From: Clostridia bacterium
Lineage (GTDB): Bacteria > Bacillota > Clostridia > Oscillospirales > CAG-272
DNA length: 54,124 nt
NCBI GenBank assembly: GCA_017465885.1
Contig: JAFTVG010000033.1
Location: 1-54,124, forward strand
Reading direction: 5' to 3'
Positions 39,166 to 50,147 of this stretch are shown here, in pieces; position 1 is the stretch's first letter, and each line of letters begins with the position of its first letter. Under the pieces are notes generated by a model that was not told the origin of the DNA, did not search any database, and was given only the letters and a program-made list of their open reading frames with translations. Position numbers and translations under genes: made by a program.

Positions 39166-40578
39166 ATGGAAAGATCCAAGGTCGTGATCTCCAAAGAGCA
39201 GATCGCGTTACAGTATGAATATATGGGCAAGGTCCGCGCCCTTTTGGGGCAGGAGGAGCGCTATGCATTGGTGCGCACCTACGGCTGCCAGCAAAACGAA
39301 GCCGACTCCGAAAGACTTGCGGGGATGCTCCACGAAATGGGCTACAGCATCACCGAGGACGAGGAAAAAGCCGACCTGATCCTTGTAAATACCTGCGCCG
39401 TCAGAGAGCACGCCGAGCTCAAGGCGCTGTCCATCACGGGGCAGTTCAAGCACCTGAAGGAAAAAAAGAAGAGCCTGCTCATCGGCATTTGCGGCTGTAT
39501 GGTCTCTCAAGAGCATCGCAAGGAGGACATCAAGCACAAATACCCCTACGTGGATTTTCTCTTCGGCACGGCAATGCTTTACCGTATGCCCGAGATCCTC
39601 TATACCCGTCTTGTGAAGCAAAAAAGACAGTTCTTCCTTGACGACAACAGCGGTAACATTGCAGAGGGTCTGCCTATTTACCGTATGAACGAGTTTAAGG
39701 CGTGGGTGTCCATTATGTACGGATGCAATAACTTCTGCTCTTACTGCGTGGTGCCCTACGTGAGAGGCAGAGAGCGCAGCCGCGACCCCGAGGAGATCTT
39801 AAAGGAAGTAAAGGCGCTGGCGGAGCAGGGCTACAAGGAGATCACCCTTCTTGGTCAGAACGTCAACTCCTACGGTAAGGATCTTAAAGAGCCCATGACC
39901 TTTGCTCAGCTTTTGGAGCGGATCTGTCAGGTTGAGGGCGAGTTTACCGTCCGCTTTATGACCAGCCATCCAAAGGACGCCACAAGGGAGCTGATCGACG
40001 TGATGGCGCAAAACCCCAAGATCGCAAGAGCATTTCACCTGCCTTTGCAGTCGGGAAGCAACAGAGTGCTTCAGCGGATGAACCGCAAATATACCACCGA
40101 GCGCTATCTTGAGCTGGTGGACTATATGAGAGAAAAAATGCCCGATATCGCCCTGACCACCGACATCATCGTCGCCTTCCCCGGGGAGAGCGAGGAGGAC
40201 TTTGAAGGCACGCTTGAGATGCTGAGAAGGGTGGAATACGATAACATCTATTCGTTTATCTACTCCAAGCGCAAGGGCACGCCCGCAGCAGACTATCCCG
40301 ACCAGATCGATCCTTCCGTGGCATCCGACCGCTTTGCCCGTATGATCGCCTGCCAGCAGGAGATCTCTGCAAGGAAAAACAAGGACTACACCGGTGAGGT
40401 ACTGCAGGTGCTGGTGGAGGGCTACAGCAAGACCGACAAAACAAAGCTGACGGGCAGAACGGAAAAGAACCGTCTGGTGCATTTTGAAGGACCCGAGGAG
40501 CTGATCGGTCAGCACGCCGCCGTTCTGATCAAAAGAAGCGAGACCTACGCCCTTTTCGGCGAGCTTGCACAGATGTAA
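39166..40578 (+). CDS. miaB: tRNA-2-methylthio-N6-dimethylallyladenosine synthase
   Basis: A 470-residue radical SAM methylthiotransferase acting on i6A37 of tRNAs. The N-terminal UPF0004 cluster cysteines are C41 (TYGCQQNEAD), C77 (VNTCAVRE) and C111 (CGCMVSQ). The radical SAM triad is C187, C191, C194 in YGCNNFCSYCVVPYVRGRERSR, and a TRAM domain lies at about 400-466. YGCNN...RGRERSR and LGQNVNSYG favour MiaB over the related MtaB and RimO. ATG follows AAGAAGGAAAG. Confidence 0.96.
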   Translation: MERSKVVISKEQIALQYEYMGKVRALLGQEERYALVRTYGCQQNEADSERLAGMLHEMGYSITEDEEKADLILVNTCAVREHAELKALSITGQFKHLKEKKKSLLIGICGCMVSQEHRKEDIKHKYPYVDFLFGTAMLYRMPEILYTRLVKQKRQFFLDDNSGNIAEGLPIYRMNEFKAWVSIMYGCNNFCSYCVVPYVRGRERSRDPEEILKEVKALAEQGYKEITLLGQNVNSYGKDLKEPMTFAQLLERICQVEGEFTVRFMTSHPKDATRELIDVMAQNPKIARAFHLPLQSGSNRVLQRMNRKYTTERYLELVDYMREKMPDIALTTDIIVAFPGESEEDFEGTLEMLRRVEYDNIYSFIYSKRKGTPAADYPDQIDPSVASDRFARMIACQQEISARKNKDYTGEVLQVLVEGYSKTDKTKLTGRTEKNRLVHFEGPEELIGQHAAVLIKRSETYALFGELAQM

Positions 40579-40614
40579 ATGATAAAATAACCGATATTGA
40601 AAGGAAAAAATATT

Positions 40615-41001
40615 ATGGAAATTATGGAAATGGCAAGACTTTTGGGTCTTGCAATCAAGGAAAGCGACGCAGGAAAGAGAGTGGAGGCGTGCAAGAACGC
40701 TTACGAGGAAAACGAGCAGATCATCGCTTTGACCACCGAGTTTGACGTCCAGCAAAAGGCGCTTGCCGCCCTGGCAGGCGATAAGGATACCGATCCCAAT
40801 CTGATCTCCTCCATCCAGACCCGCATCACCGAGATCTACGAGGAGGTCTTGGCAACCGACGCCTACAAGAACTACGAAAAGGCACAGAACGAATTAAACG
40901 AGCTGGTCACCCGCGTCAACGCCACGATGATGGCGCAGGTCACGGGACAGGTGAGCGAGGGTTGCACCCACGATTGCTCCACCTGCGGCGGCTGTCACTA
41001 A
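40615..41001 (+). CDS. YlbF/YmcA-family protein (RicA-like) with Cys-rich tail
   Basis: A 128-residue helical protein of the YlbF/YmcA family: ARLLGLAIKESDAGKRV, then a long helical hairpin and YEKAQNELNEL. The C-terminal tail CTHDCSTCGGCH is a compact C-x3-C-x2-C-x2-C motif that could bind an Fe-S cluster. In Bacillus the homologue RicA (YmcA) lies right after miaB and before mutS, and the RicA-RicF-RicT complex carries Fe-S clusters and influences mRNA maturation; the same order here supports RicA. The start is the ATG at 40615 with AAAGGA nine nt upstream; an earlier in-frame TTG is rejected. Confidence 0.85.
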   Translation: MEIMEMARLLGLAIKESDAGKRVEACKNAYEENEQIIALTTEFDVQQKALAALAGDKDTDPNLISSIQTRITEIYEEVLATDAYKNYEKAQNELNELVTRVNATMMAQVTGQVSEGCTHDCSTCGGCH

Positions 41002-41059
41002 AAAGCGTCCTTCGGGGCAACGATTTCAAAGCAGAATTTACAGAAGGCAGGAATGAAGC

Positions 41060-43636
41060 ATGGCACTTTCACCCATGATGCAACAATACGTGGAGGTCAA
41101 GGAGCGATATCCTGACGCCCTGGTCTTTTACCGTCTGGGGGACTTTTACGAAATGTTCTTTGAGGACGCCAAAACGGCGTCCCGCGAGCTGGAGCTGACC
41201 TTGACGGGCAGAGACTGCGGGCTTGAAGAGCGCGCGCCTATGTGCGGCGTGCCCTATCATTCTGCCGACGGATACATCGGCAAGCTGGTAAACAAGGGCT
41301 ACAAGGTGGTCATTTGCGAGCAGATGGAGGACCCGAAGGCTGCAAAGGGCATCGTGAAAAGGGACGTGGTGCGCATTGTCACCCCCGGCACGGTCACCGA
41401 CAATACCCAGCTTTCCGAGGGAGAGAACAACTATATCTGCGCGCTCCTCTTTTTGGAAAAGGAGATCGCCCTTTGCGTTGCCGACATTTCAACGGGTGAT
41501 CTTTCCGCCACCTCCATTTTCTCCGGTGACGAGGAGGAGCTGATCAGCGAGATCGCCTCCTACAGCCCCCGCGAGGTGATCGTCAGCAGTCCTTTGCAAA
41601 AGGGACTTTTAAAGGACTACCTTGAAAACCGTTTGCGGGCAAAGGTCTACGAGCTGCCTCTGCATTTTGAGGAGCAGGTCGCTCTTCCTGCCTTTGCAAA
41701 AAGTCTTGGCAGCACGGCAGGCTATCCCGAGGAGCAGAAGAACGTTCTTCTTGCGGTGGGCGCACTTGTTTCCTACGTTTCAAACGCACTGAAGAGTGAA
41801 AAGTTCAACGCAAAGAATTTGAATATTTACGGCAAGGGACAATATCTTTTCCTTGACAGCAACACAAGGCGCAATCTGGAGCTTTGCCGTACTATGCACC
41901 TGCACGAAAAAAAGGGAAGCCTTCTTTGGGTGCTTGACAAGACCTGCTCGGCAATGGGCGCACGGCTTTTGAAGCAGTACGTGGAGCAGCCCTTGGTGAA
42001 CCAAAAAAAGATCCTCTACAGACAATCCGCCGTGGCGGAGCTGGCAGATCAGTTTATTTTAAGGCAGGAGTTAAAGGAGGAGCTTTCCGAGATCCTGGAT
42101 ATGGAGCGTCTGATGACCAAGGTGGTCTACGGCACGGCGGGGGGTAAGGATCTGCGCGCCATTGCCAACACCATGGCGGTCCTTCCCAAGATCAAGGCGC
42201 TGATCAAGGACTGTCAGAGCGAGGCGTTAAAGGACATCAACGCCCGTCTTGACGATCTTTCCGACCTGCACGCCCTGCTTGATGCCGCCATCAAGGAAAA
42301 TCCCCCCTTTTCGGTAAGAGAAGGTGACTTCATCGCCGACGGCTACAGCGCAGACGTGGACAAGCTCCGCCTGATCAAAAACAATGCAGGCGGTTACTTA
42401 AAGCAGATCGAGGCAAGAGAAAAGGAGCGCCTTGGGGTCAAGAACCTGAAGGTGGGCTATAACAGAGTCTTTGGCTATTACATCGAGATCTCCAAGGCTT
42501 CAAACGAGGGCTTGAGCCTGCCCGAGGATTATGTGCGCCGTCAGACGCTGACCACGGGCGAAAGATACATCACAGAAGAGTTAAAGCAGCTGGAGAACAC
42601 CATTTTGGGGGCAAGCGACAAGGATGCCGCCCTTGAATACGAGATCTTCCTGATGCTGTGCAAAAAGTTAAATGAAAACGTGGAACGCATCCGCGTCAGC
42701 GGCGGCTGTGTGGCAGAGCTGGATGTCTATCTCTCCCTTGCCTTTGCGGCGGTGGAAAATCGCTACACCCGCCCCGAGATCACCTGCGATCAGGTGATCA
42801 GTATCACCGACGGCAGACACCCGGTGGTGGAAAAATACATTAAGGATGGGGCGTTCGTGCCAAACGATACCCTGCTTGACACCGAGCATAACCGCCTGAT
42901 GATGATCACAGGCCCCAATATGGCGGGTAAATCCACTTATATGCGCCAGGTGGCGCTGATCACCGTGATGGCGCAGATCGGCTCCTTTGTGCCTGCAAGC
43001 GATGCCCGCATCGGCATCGTTGATAAGCTCTTTACCCGTATCGGTGCATCCGACGATCTGTCCTCGGGCACCTCCACATTTATGTTGGAGATGAACGAGG
43101 TGGCAAGCATTCTGAAAAATGCCACCAAGCGATCGCTGATCATCTACGACGAGATCGGAAGAGGCACCTCCACCTACGACGGAATGTCCATCGCCAAGGC
43201 GGTAGCTGAGTATACCTGCGGCAAAAAGCTGGGTGCCAAAACCCTCTTTGCCACCCACTATCACGAGCTTACCGAAATGGCAGACGGCAAAAACGGGATT
43301 GTAAATTACCACATCGCCGCAAAGAAAAAGGGCGACGATCTGGTCTTTTACCGCAAGATCGTGGAGGGCGCGGCAGACGACAGCTACGGCATTGAGGTGG
43401 CAAAGCTGGCAGGCGTGCCAAACGATGTGATCAAAAAGGCAAGAGAGGCGTTAAAGCAGCTTGAAAGCAAGGGGCTTGCCGCACCCAAGGTCAGGGTGGA
43501 GGAAAACGACAATATGACCATTGAGAATTATCTGGAGAAGAACGTTTGCGAAAAGCTGCGCCGCGCACAGCTTGACAGTATGACGCCGCTGGAAGCAATG
43601 TCGCTTCTTTACGAGTTGAAAAAGACCCTTGGATAA
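41060..43636 (+). CDS. mutS: DNA mismatch recognition protein MutS
   Basis: An 858-residue ATPase that recognises mismatches. The N-terminal mismatch-binding domain carries YRLGDFYEMFFEDA with the F-x-E wedge; the connector, lever and clamp domains follow, then the ATPase core with Walker A GPNMAGKSTYMRQ, FTRIGASDDLSSGTSTFM, DEIGRGTSTYDG (Walker B) and TLFATHYHELTE. The C terminus ends MTPLEAMSLLYELKK. Full length for MutS1. Cotranscribed with mutL (30 nt gap). Confidence 0.98.
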   Translation: MALSPMMQQYVEVKERYPDALVFYRLGDFYEMFFEDAKTASRELELTLTGRDCGLEERAPMCGVPYHSADGYIGKLVNKGYKVVICEQMEDPKAAKGIVKRDVVRIVTPGTVTDNTQLSEGENNYICALLFLEKEIALCVADISTGDLSATSIFSGDEEELISEIASYSPREVIVSSPLQKGLLKDYLENRLRAKVYELPLHFEEQVALPAFAKSLGSTAGYPEEQKNVLLAVGALVSYVSNALKSEKFNAKNLNIYGKGQYLFLDSNTRRNLELCRTMHLHEKKGSLLWVLDKTCSAMGARLLKQYVEQPLVNQKKILYRQSAVAELADQFILRQELKEELSEILDMERLMTKVVYGTAGGKDLRAIANTMAVLPKIKALIKDCQSEALKDINARLDDLSDLHALLDAAIKENPPFSVREGDFIADGYSADVDKLRLIKNNAGGYLKQIEAREKERLGVKNLKVGYNRVFGYYIEISKASNEGLSLPEDYVRRQTLTTGERYITEELKQLENTILGASDKDAALEYEIFLMLCKKLNENVERIRVSGGCVAELDVYLSLAFAAVENRYTRPEITCDQVISITDGRHPVVEKYIKDGAFVPNDTLLDTEHNRLMMITGPNMAGKSTYMRQVALITVMAQIGSFVPASDARIGIVDKLFTRIGASDDLSSGTSTFMLEMNEVASILKNATKRSLIIYDEIGRGTSTYDGMSIAKAVAEYTCGKKLGAKTLFATHYHELTEMADGKNGIVNYHIAAKKKGDDLVFYRKIVEGAADDSYGIEVAKLAGVPNDVIKKAREALKQLESKGLAAPKVRVEENDNMTIENYLEKNVCEKLRRAQLDSMTPLEAMSLLYELKKTLG

Positions 43637-43666
43637 GAGTGAACTCAAGGGAGAAGGGAGGAAGAC

Positions 43667-45829
43667 GTGGCAAAGATCAATATTCTTGATTTTCAGGTAG
43701 CAAACCTGATCGCCGCAGGCGAGGTGGTAGACAGACCCGCCTCGGTGGTGAAGGAGCTGCTTGAAAATGCCATAGATGCAGGGGCAAACGAAATTGAGAT
43801 CGAGATCAAGCGAGGCGGAAGCAGTTTGATCAGAGTGACCGATAACGGAAGCGGAATGTCAAAAGAGGATGCCGAGCTTTGCATCCTGCGTCACGCCACC
43901 AGCAAGATCAAGACCGAACGGGATCTTGACGGCATCGTGACCCTGGGCTTCCGTGGCGAGGCACTTGCCGCCATCTCTTCGGTTTCGCAAATGAAGATCC
44001 TTTCAAAAAGAAAGGAGGATAAGGAGGGCACCTCCATCCTTTGCGACTGCGGAAGGATCACCGCAGTGTCCTCCGTCCCCATGAAAAAGGGAACCACCAT
44101 CGTGGTGGAGGAGCTGTTTGCAAACGTGCCCGCAAGGAGAAAGTTTTTAAAGAGAGATCAGTCGGAGGGAATGGCTGTTTCAGCCGTTGTGGAAAAGGTT
44201 GCCCTTTCCCACCCCGAGATCGCCTTCAAGATGATCTCCGACGGGGCGGTGCGCTTGCAGACAGCAGGAGATAAGAAGCTATATAACACCATCTACGCCC
44301 TTCTCGGCAGAGAATTTGCCTCCCGTCTTATTGAGGTCAGAGGGAAAAGCGAGGCGGTGGAGGTGTTCGGCTACGTGGGCAGACCCGACAACGTGCGGGC
44401 AAACCGCAATTATCAAAACTTTTTCATTAACGGACGCTACGTCAAGTCAAGAACGGCAACGGCGGCTTTGGAGCAGGCATTTTCCTCCTTTATGGAGAGC
44501 GAGCGCTTCCCCTGCTGTGTATTGAACGTGGTCATCCACCCCGCTCTTGTGGACGTGAACGTCCATCCCACCAAGCTGGAGGTGAAATTCAGCTCGGAAA
44601 AGACGGTGTTCGATGCCATCTACCTGGCGGTGAGAAACGCCCTTCTGCAGGATACCACCAGACCCGCCCTTCAGCTTGGCAAAAAGGACGTGGACCATAG
44701 AGCCATCGGTACCTATAACCGCTTTACTCCCGTCTACGATCGGCTTGACAGCCCCCCGGAGGGAGGACAGCAGGAGCTGTTTTCAAAGCCGTCGCAAGAG
44801 AAGACGCAGGAGCTCATTCCCCCAAAGGAGAAGAGCGCCGTTCCCCCCACCCCCTTTGACGATCTGCCCTTTGTTTTTGAGGACGTCGTAAAGGCGCACG
44901 AAGATCGGATGGGAGAAGAAAAACGGTCCTCTGAGAACGTTTCAGCAGACCAAAAGGGCGAAAGCACCTCTGCTTCTATAACGCACCAAGAAAAAAACAA
45001 GGCACAGCCCCCTCTTTTAAAGGAGAATATCCCCTCCAAGGTACAGGATGTTCCCATTTTTGAAATGCCCGTTTTACCCGATCTGACCATGCCCACTCTT
45101 GACCCCGTTGCCGAAAAAAAGAGCGAGGAGGCAGCATCGCAGTCCGACCTTGGGGAAAAAGAGGCAGAAAAAGAAAGGCTTCCTGCTGTTGACAAGAAAG
45201 ATCAGGATATCGTTTTGGAGGAGGACCCCTCAGAGAAGGCAGCGATCGAGCTCCCCTTTACTCTGCTTGGCATCGCCTTTGACACCTATATTTTGGTGGA
45301 GCAGGGGCAGACCCTTCTGATGATCGACAAGCACGCCGCCCATGAACGGCTGATCTTTGAGGAAATGAAGAAAAACAGAGCGGCAAGCGGCAAATACAGC
45401 CAGCTGATGATGGTGCCCATCGCAGTGGAGCTGAGTGACGTGGAGCTTTCCGCCGTCCTTGACTACGAAGAGGATCTGAAAAAAACAGGATTCGTCTTCG
45501 ACGTGGAGCAAAGACGGGTACTGCTCTCGGGCTTTCCCGGGGGTATTGAGCAGGATCAGGCAGAGATCCTCTTTATGACCATGGTCACAAGACTTGCGAG
45601 CGGCGAGGGAAATGCCGCACTCACCCGCGAGATCGCCTTTGAAAAGGCGCTTTACACCGCCTCCTGCAAGGCGGCAATGAAGGGCGGCAGAAAGGACGGC
45701 AGGGAGCATTTGGAATACCTTTGCCGCCGCCTGCTCAGTCTGCCCGATATTCGTTACTGCCCCCATGGCAGACCGGTAGCCTTTGAGATCTCCAAAGGAA
45801 GCATTGAGCATCATTTCGGCAGATCTTGA
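43667..45829 (+). CDS. mutL: DNA mismatch repair protein MutL with endonuclease motifs
   Basis: A 720-residue GHKL ATPase. VANLIAAGEVVDRPASVVKE, ELLENAIDAGA, VTDNGSGM and GFRGEALAAISS are the N-terminal ATPase motifs. A long acidic and Pro-rich linker (about 345-525) leads to the C-terminal domain with DKHAAHERLIFE (the DQHA-x2-E-x4-E metal motif), ASCKAAMKGG and CPHGRPVAFE, so this MutL should be a nicking endonuclease, as in organisms lacking MutH. The start is GTG at 43667 after GGGAGGAAGAC. Confidence 0.97.
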   Translation: MAKINILDFQVANLIAAGEVVDRPASVVKELLENAIDAGANEIEIEIKRGGSSLIRVTDNGSGMSKEDAELCILRHATSKIKTERDLDGIVTLGFRGEALAAISSVSQMKILSKRKEDKEGTSILCDCGRITAVSSVPMKKGTTIVVEELFANVPARRKFLKRDQSEGMAVSAVVEKVALSHPEIAFKMISDGAVRLQTAGDKKLYNTIYALLGREFASRLIEVRGKSEAVEVFGYVGRPDNVRANRNYQNFFINGRYVKSRTATAALEQAFSSFMESERFPCCVLNVVIHPALVDVNVHPTKLEVKFSSEKTVFDAIYLAVRNALLQDTTRPALQLGKKDVDHRAIGTYNRFTPVYDRLDSPPEGGQQELFSKPSQEKTQELIPPKEKSAVPPTPFDDLPFVFEDVVKAHEDRMGEEKRSSENVSADQKGESTSASITHQEKNKAQPPLLKENIPSKVQDVPIFEMPVLPDLTMPTLDPVAEKKSEEAASQSDLGEKEAEKERLPAVDKKDQDIVLEEDPSEKAAIELPFTLLGIAFDTYILVEQGQTLLMIDKHAAHERLIFEEMKKNRAASGKYSQLMMVPIAVELSDVELSAVLDYEEDLKKTGFVFDVEQRRVLLSGFPGGIEQDQAEILFMTMVTRLASGEGNAALTREIAFEKALYTASCKAAMKGGRKDGREHLEYLCRRLLSLPDIRYCPHGRPVAFEISKGSIEHHFGRS

Positions 45830-47028
<1,199 letters not shown>

Positions 47029-47029
<1 letters not shown>

Positions 47030-47766
47030 TGAAGAGCGATACCGCCCTTTTTTCGCGGCTGTGGGCAATCATCGTGCGCCCCGTCTTAAAATTCCTTAAA
47101 AAAACCTTTAAGAGAATAGGAAACGGGGCGTTTGCACTCGGCGCACGCATATATTATAAAAAATCTCCCTATTATCAGCAGATGCCCCATCGCTCCTTTG
47201 CTGATTTGAAAAAAGACAAGGGTGCATACGGTGAGTATCTTCTTTGCTATCTTTTAAGAAGAGAGAAGGGCAGATGGCTTTATAATCTCTATATTCCGGG
47301 CAGGGAAGAGGCAACCGAGTTGGATGCCCTCTTCATTTGCTCCCGCGGAGTCTTCCTTTTTGAATCCAAGAACTTCAGCGGTCGGATCTACGGACTTTTA
47401 AGCCAACCCGATTGGGTGCAGAGCGTCAAGACCGAAAAGGGCATACGTAAGCTTCGCTTTTTCAATCCGATGATGCAAAACGGCGCACACGCAAGAGCAT
47501 TGAAGGCACTTTTGCCCGAAAACACCCCCGTTTATCCCATGGTGGTCTTTGGCAGAGAGTCGACGCTCTACACCCCCGTGGCAAAGGAACAGCCCGACAA
47601 GCTGTTTTGCTCGAGGGATCTGAGAAAAAGGGTGTCTGCCATTAAAAAGGGAATGCTGAGCGCCGATCGTGTTGATAACATCCATAGCACCCTTGCTCAA
47701 TATACCAAAATCGACTTACGGGACAAACTCTCTCACCTACGCCGTGCGCAAAAGCGCAGACGCTGA
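47029..47766 (+). CDS. NERD domain protein
   Basis: A 245-residue protein with an N-terminal hydrophobic/basic region (about 10-35) and a NERD (nuclease-related) domain at about 60-165: KGAYGEYLLCYLL, TELDALFICSRGVFLFESKNFSGRIYG and VYPMVVFG. The conserved E, D and ExK residues of the restriction-like fold are present, so a nuclease or nucleic acid role is possible. NERD proteins are of unknown function. Its ATG overlaps the tgt stop (TAATG). Confidence 0.85.
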
Positions 47767-47793
47767 GGGACAATAAGAAAGAAGGCGTTTTTC

Positions 47794-49206
47794 TTGAAAA
47801 AACTTTTTTCAAAAAAGGGGATGGATCTGACCACCGGTCCGCTCATCCCAAAAATCATTACGTACACCATTCCCATCATCCTCACCGGCGTTTTACAGCT
47901 GATGTTCAACGCCGCCGACCTGATCGTGGTGGGGCAGTTTGCCGAAAACGGTGAAGAAGCCCTCGCGGCGGTAGGCGGTACGGGACCGCTGATCAATCTG
48001 GTGATCAATCTGTTCATCGGACTGTCGGTGGGCGCGTCTGTCTTCGTTGCCCGCTATATCGGCTCAGGTGAAGAGGAAAAAACCCACCAAACGGTGCATA
48101 CCTCTATGACGGTGGCACTGATCGGCGGTGTGATCTGCTTCCTTATCGGCTTCTTCTTTTCCCGCACCTTCCTTGTCTGGATGGGCACGATTGAAAGCGT
48201 GCTTGATCTTGCCACCCTTTATATGCAGATCTATTTCGTGGGTATTCCCGCCAGTCTGATCTACAATTTCGGCGCGGCGATTATGCGCTCTTCGGGCGAT
48301 ACCGTCCACCCCCTCATCTTTTTAACCATCGCGGGCGTGGTCAACGTGGTATTGAACCTGGTTTTGGTGCTTTGCTTTCACAGAAGCGTGGACGGCGTTG
48401 CCATTGCCTCAGCCGTTTCTCAGGTGGTTTCGGCAACGCTTGTGGTGTGGTATCTTTGCAAGCGCACCAAGGGGGCGTGCAAGCTGGAGCTGAAAAAGCT
48501 GCGCATTTATCCCGCAAGACTTTGGGAGCTGGTGCGCATCGGTATTCCCGCAGGCATTCAGGGCTCGCTCTTCTCCATTTCCAACATCATCATTCAGTCG
48601 GCAGTCAATTCCTTTGACTCTGCGGCGGTGGTGTCGGGAAGCGTTGCGGCGGGAAGCATCGAGGGTTTCATTTACGTGGCAATGAACTCCTTCCACCACG
48701 CGGCACTGTCCTTCATCGGGCAGAACATCGGAGCGGGAAAGCCTGAGAAGATCGGCAAGATCACGGGCACCTGCGTGATGCTGGTGACGGTGGTGGGGCT
48801 TGCTCTTGGAGCGGTGGCTTGGATCTTTGCCGATCCGCTGTTAAGACTGTATATCGGGTCAAACGCCGAGGGCGGGGTGACCGAATCGATCCATTACGGT
48901 ATGATCCGCCTGCAGATCATCGCCCTGACTTATTTCACCTGCGGCATTATGGATGTGTTCAGCGGAAGCCTTCGAGGCATGGGCGCTTCGCTCGGTCCTA
49001 CCCTCATTTGCCTGATCGGCGTGTGCGGCATCCGTATCACCTGGATCTTCACCTATTTCCAAAGCCATCACACCATGAAGACCCTGTTCTTATCCTATCC
49101 CATTTCCTGGACGGTGACGGTGCTGGCACAGTTGATCTTCTTCCTTTATCTGAGGCGCAAGCTTGTGAAAAGAAAAGAACGGGAACGGTTGCTTGCCTAT
49201 GATTAA
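47794..49206 (+). CDS. MATE family efflux transporter
   Basis: A 470-residue protein with twelve predicted membrane segments and an internal two-fold repeat: TTGPLIPKIITYTIPIIL, LMFNAADLIVVGQF and GLSVGASVFVARYIG in the first half, then GIPAGIQGSLFSISNIIIQSA and FIGQNIGAGKPEKIGK in the second. These are MATE (NorM/DinF) features; such pumps export cationic drugs by sodium or proton antiport. The start is TTG at 47794, nine nt after GAAAGAAGG; ATG at 47821 is an alternative. Confidence 0.92.
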   Translation: MKKLFSKKGMDLTTGPLIPKIITYTIPIILTGVLQLMFNAADLIVVGQFAENGEEALAAVGGTGPLINLVINLFIGLSVGASVFVARYIGSGEEEKTHQTVHTSMTVALIGGVICFLIGFFFSRTFLVWMGTIESVLDLATLYMQIYFVGIPASLIYNFGAAIMRSSGDTVHPLIFLTIAGVVNVVLNLVLVLCFHRSVDGVAIASAVSQVVSATLVVWYLCKRTKGACKLELKKLRIYPARLWELVRIGIPAGIQGSLFSISNIIIQSAVNSFDSAAVVSGSVAAGSIEGFIYVAMNSFHHAALSFIGQNIGAGKPEKIGKITGTCVMLVTVVGLALGAVAWIFADPLLRLYIGSNAEGGVTESIHYGMIRLQIIALTYFTCGIMDVFSGSLRGMGASLGPTLICLIGVCGIRITWIFTYFQSHHTMKTLFLSYPISWTVTVLAQLIFFLYLRRKLVKRKERERLLAYD

Positions 49207-50044
49207 GCGCGCCTATCTTGAGATCACCAACGTCTGCAACCGCGCCTGCGCCTTTTGTCCGGGATGTAAAAGGGAAAAGCGATTCCTTTCTCCCTTGGAG
49301 TTTGCCCGGCTTGCATCAAAACTTCGTCCCCATACAGACTATCTCTATCTGCACGTGATGGGAGAGCCCCTCTTTCATCCCCTCCTTGCCGAGATCTTAA
49401 AGGAGGGCAGGGAGCAGGGCTTCAAGCTGACCATCACCACCAACGGCACGCTTTTAAAGGATCGACTCGCACTGTTGCTTTTTGAAAAGCCCTATAAGGT
49501 GAATATTTCTCTTCATTCCTTTGAAGCCAACGGCAAAAGGGAGGAGGGCTATTTTGAAAACTGCTTTGAAGGGGCAAACTGCCTTGCAGAGGGGGGGACC
49601 ATCACCGTTTTGCGGCTTTGGAATGCCGACGGAGATCTTCCCGGCATCAATAGCGAAAACGAACAAATTCTCGCTCTTTTAAAGGAGTATTTCCCCGGGG
49701 AGTGGAAAAAGAACAGCAAGGGCTATACCTTGGCAGACCATCTGTATTTGGAATTTGACCGCCGTTTTCTCTGGCCCTCCAAGGATGGACAAGAGATCAG
49801 AAAAAAGGGCAGATGCCACGGACTGATTGACCAGATCGCCGTTTTGTGCGACGGCACCGTGGTGCCTTGTTGTCTTGACGGAGAAGGGGAGTTGGCTCTT
49901 GGAAACCTCTTTGAAAGCGATCTTGACACCATTCTTGAAAGCCCCAGAGCCAAAAGGATGAAAGAAGGCTTTCTTTGCGCAGGAATACTTCACGAGCATC
50001 TTTGCCGCACCTGTGGATACGCTTGCCGTTTTGACAAGGGCTGA
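49199..50044 (+). CDS. Radical SAM/SPASM-domain protein
   Basis: About 281 residues. The radical SAM triad is in TNVCNRACAFC (C-x3-C-x2-C), followed by LHVMGEPLFHP and LTITTNGTLL barrel motifs. The C-terminal SPASM-like region has CDGTVVPCCLDGEG...GNLFESDL and CRTCGYACRF, able to hold auxiliary Fe-S clusters. Such proteins often modify peptides or act as anaerobic sulfatase maturases; no precursor peptide is seen nearby, so the substrate is unknown. ATG at 49199 overlaps the MATE stop; TTG at 49193 is an alternative. The final codons are duplicated in tandem after the stop. Confidence 0.88.
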   Translation: MIKRAYLEITNVCNRACAFCPGCKREKRFLSPLEFARLASKLRPHTDYLYLHVMGEPLFHPLLAEILKEGREQGFKLTITTNGTLLKDRLALLLFEKPYKVNISLHSFEANGKREEGYFENCFEGANCLAEGGTITVLRLWNADGDLPGINSENEQILALLKEYFPGEWKKNSKGYTLADHLYLEFDRRFLWPSKDGQEIRKKGRCHGLIDQIAVLCDGTVVPCCLDGEGELALGNLFESDLDTILESPRAKRMKEGFLCAGILHEHLCRTCGYACRFDKG

Positions 50045-50062
50045 CGTTTTGACAAGGGCTGA
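50027..50062 (+). repeat. Tandem 18-bp duplication at the radical SAM gene stop
   Basis: The unit CGTTTTGACAAGGGCTGA occurs at 50027-50044 and again at 50045-50062, followed by CGTTTT. Each copy reads R-F-D-K-G-stop in the gene's frame. Confidence 0.9.
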
Positions 50063-50083
50063 CGTTTTAAAATAACTGATACT

Positions 50084-50123
50084 AAAATAACCTCTGAACC
50101 GTACGGTTCAGAGGTTATTTTTA
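50084..50123. terminator. Bidirectional terminator between convergent genes
   Basis: Perfect 17-bp stem AAAATAACCTCTGAACC (50084-50100) and complement (50105-50121) around GTAC. It serves the plus operon ending at 50044 and the minus gene ending at 50148. Confidence 0.93.
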
Positions 50124-50147
50124 ATAAGTATTGCTTTTAAAGATGCA

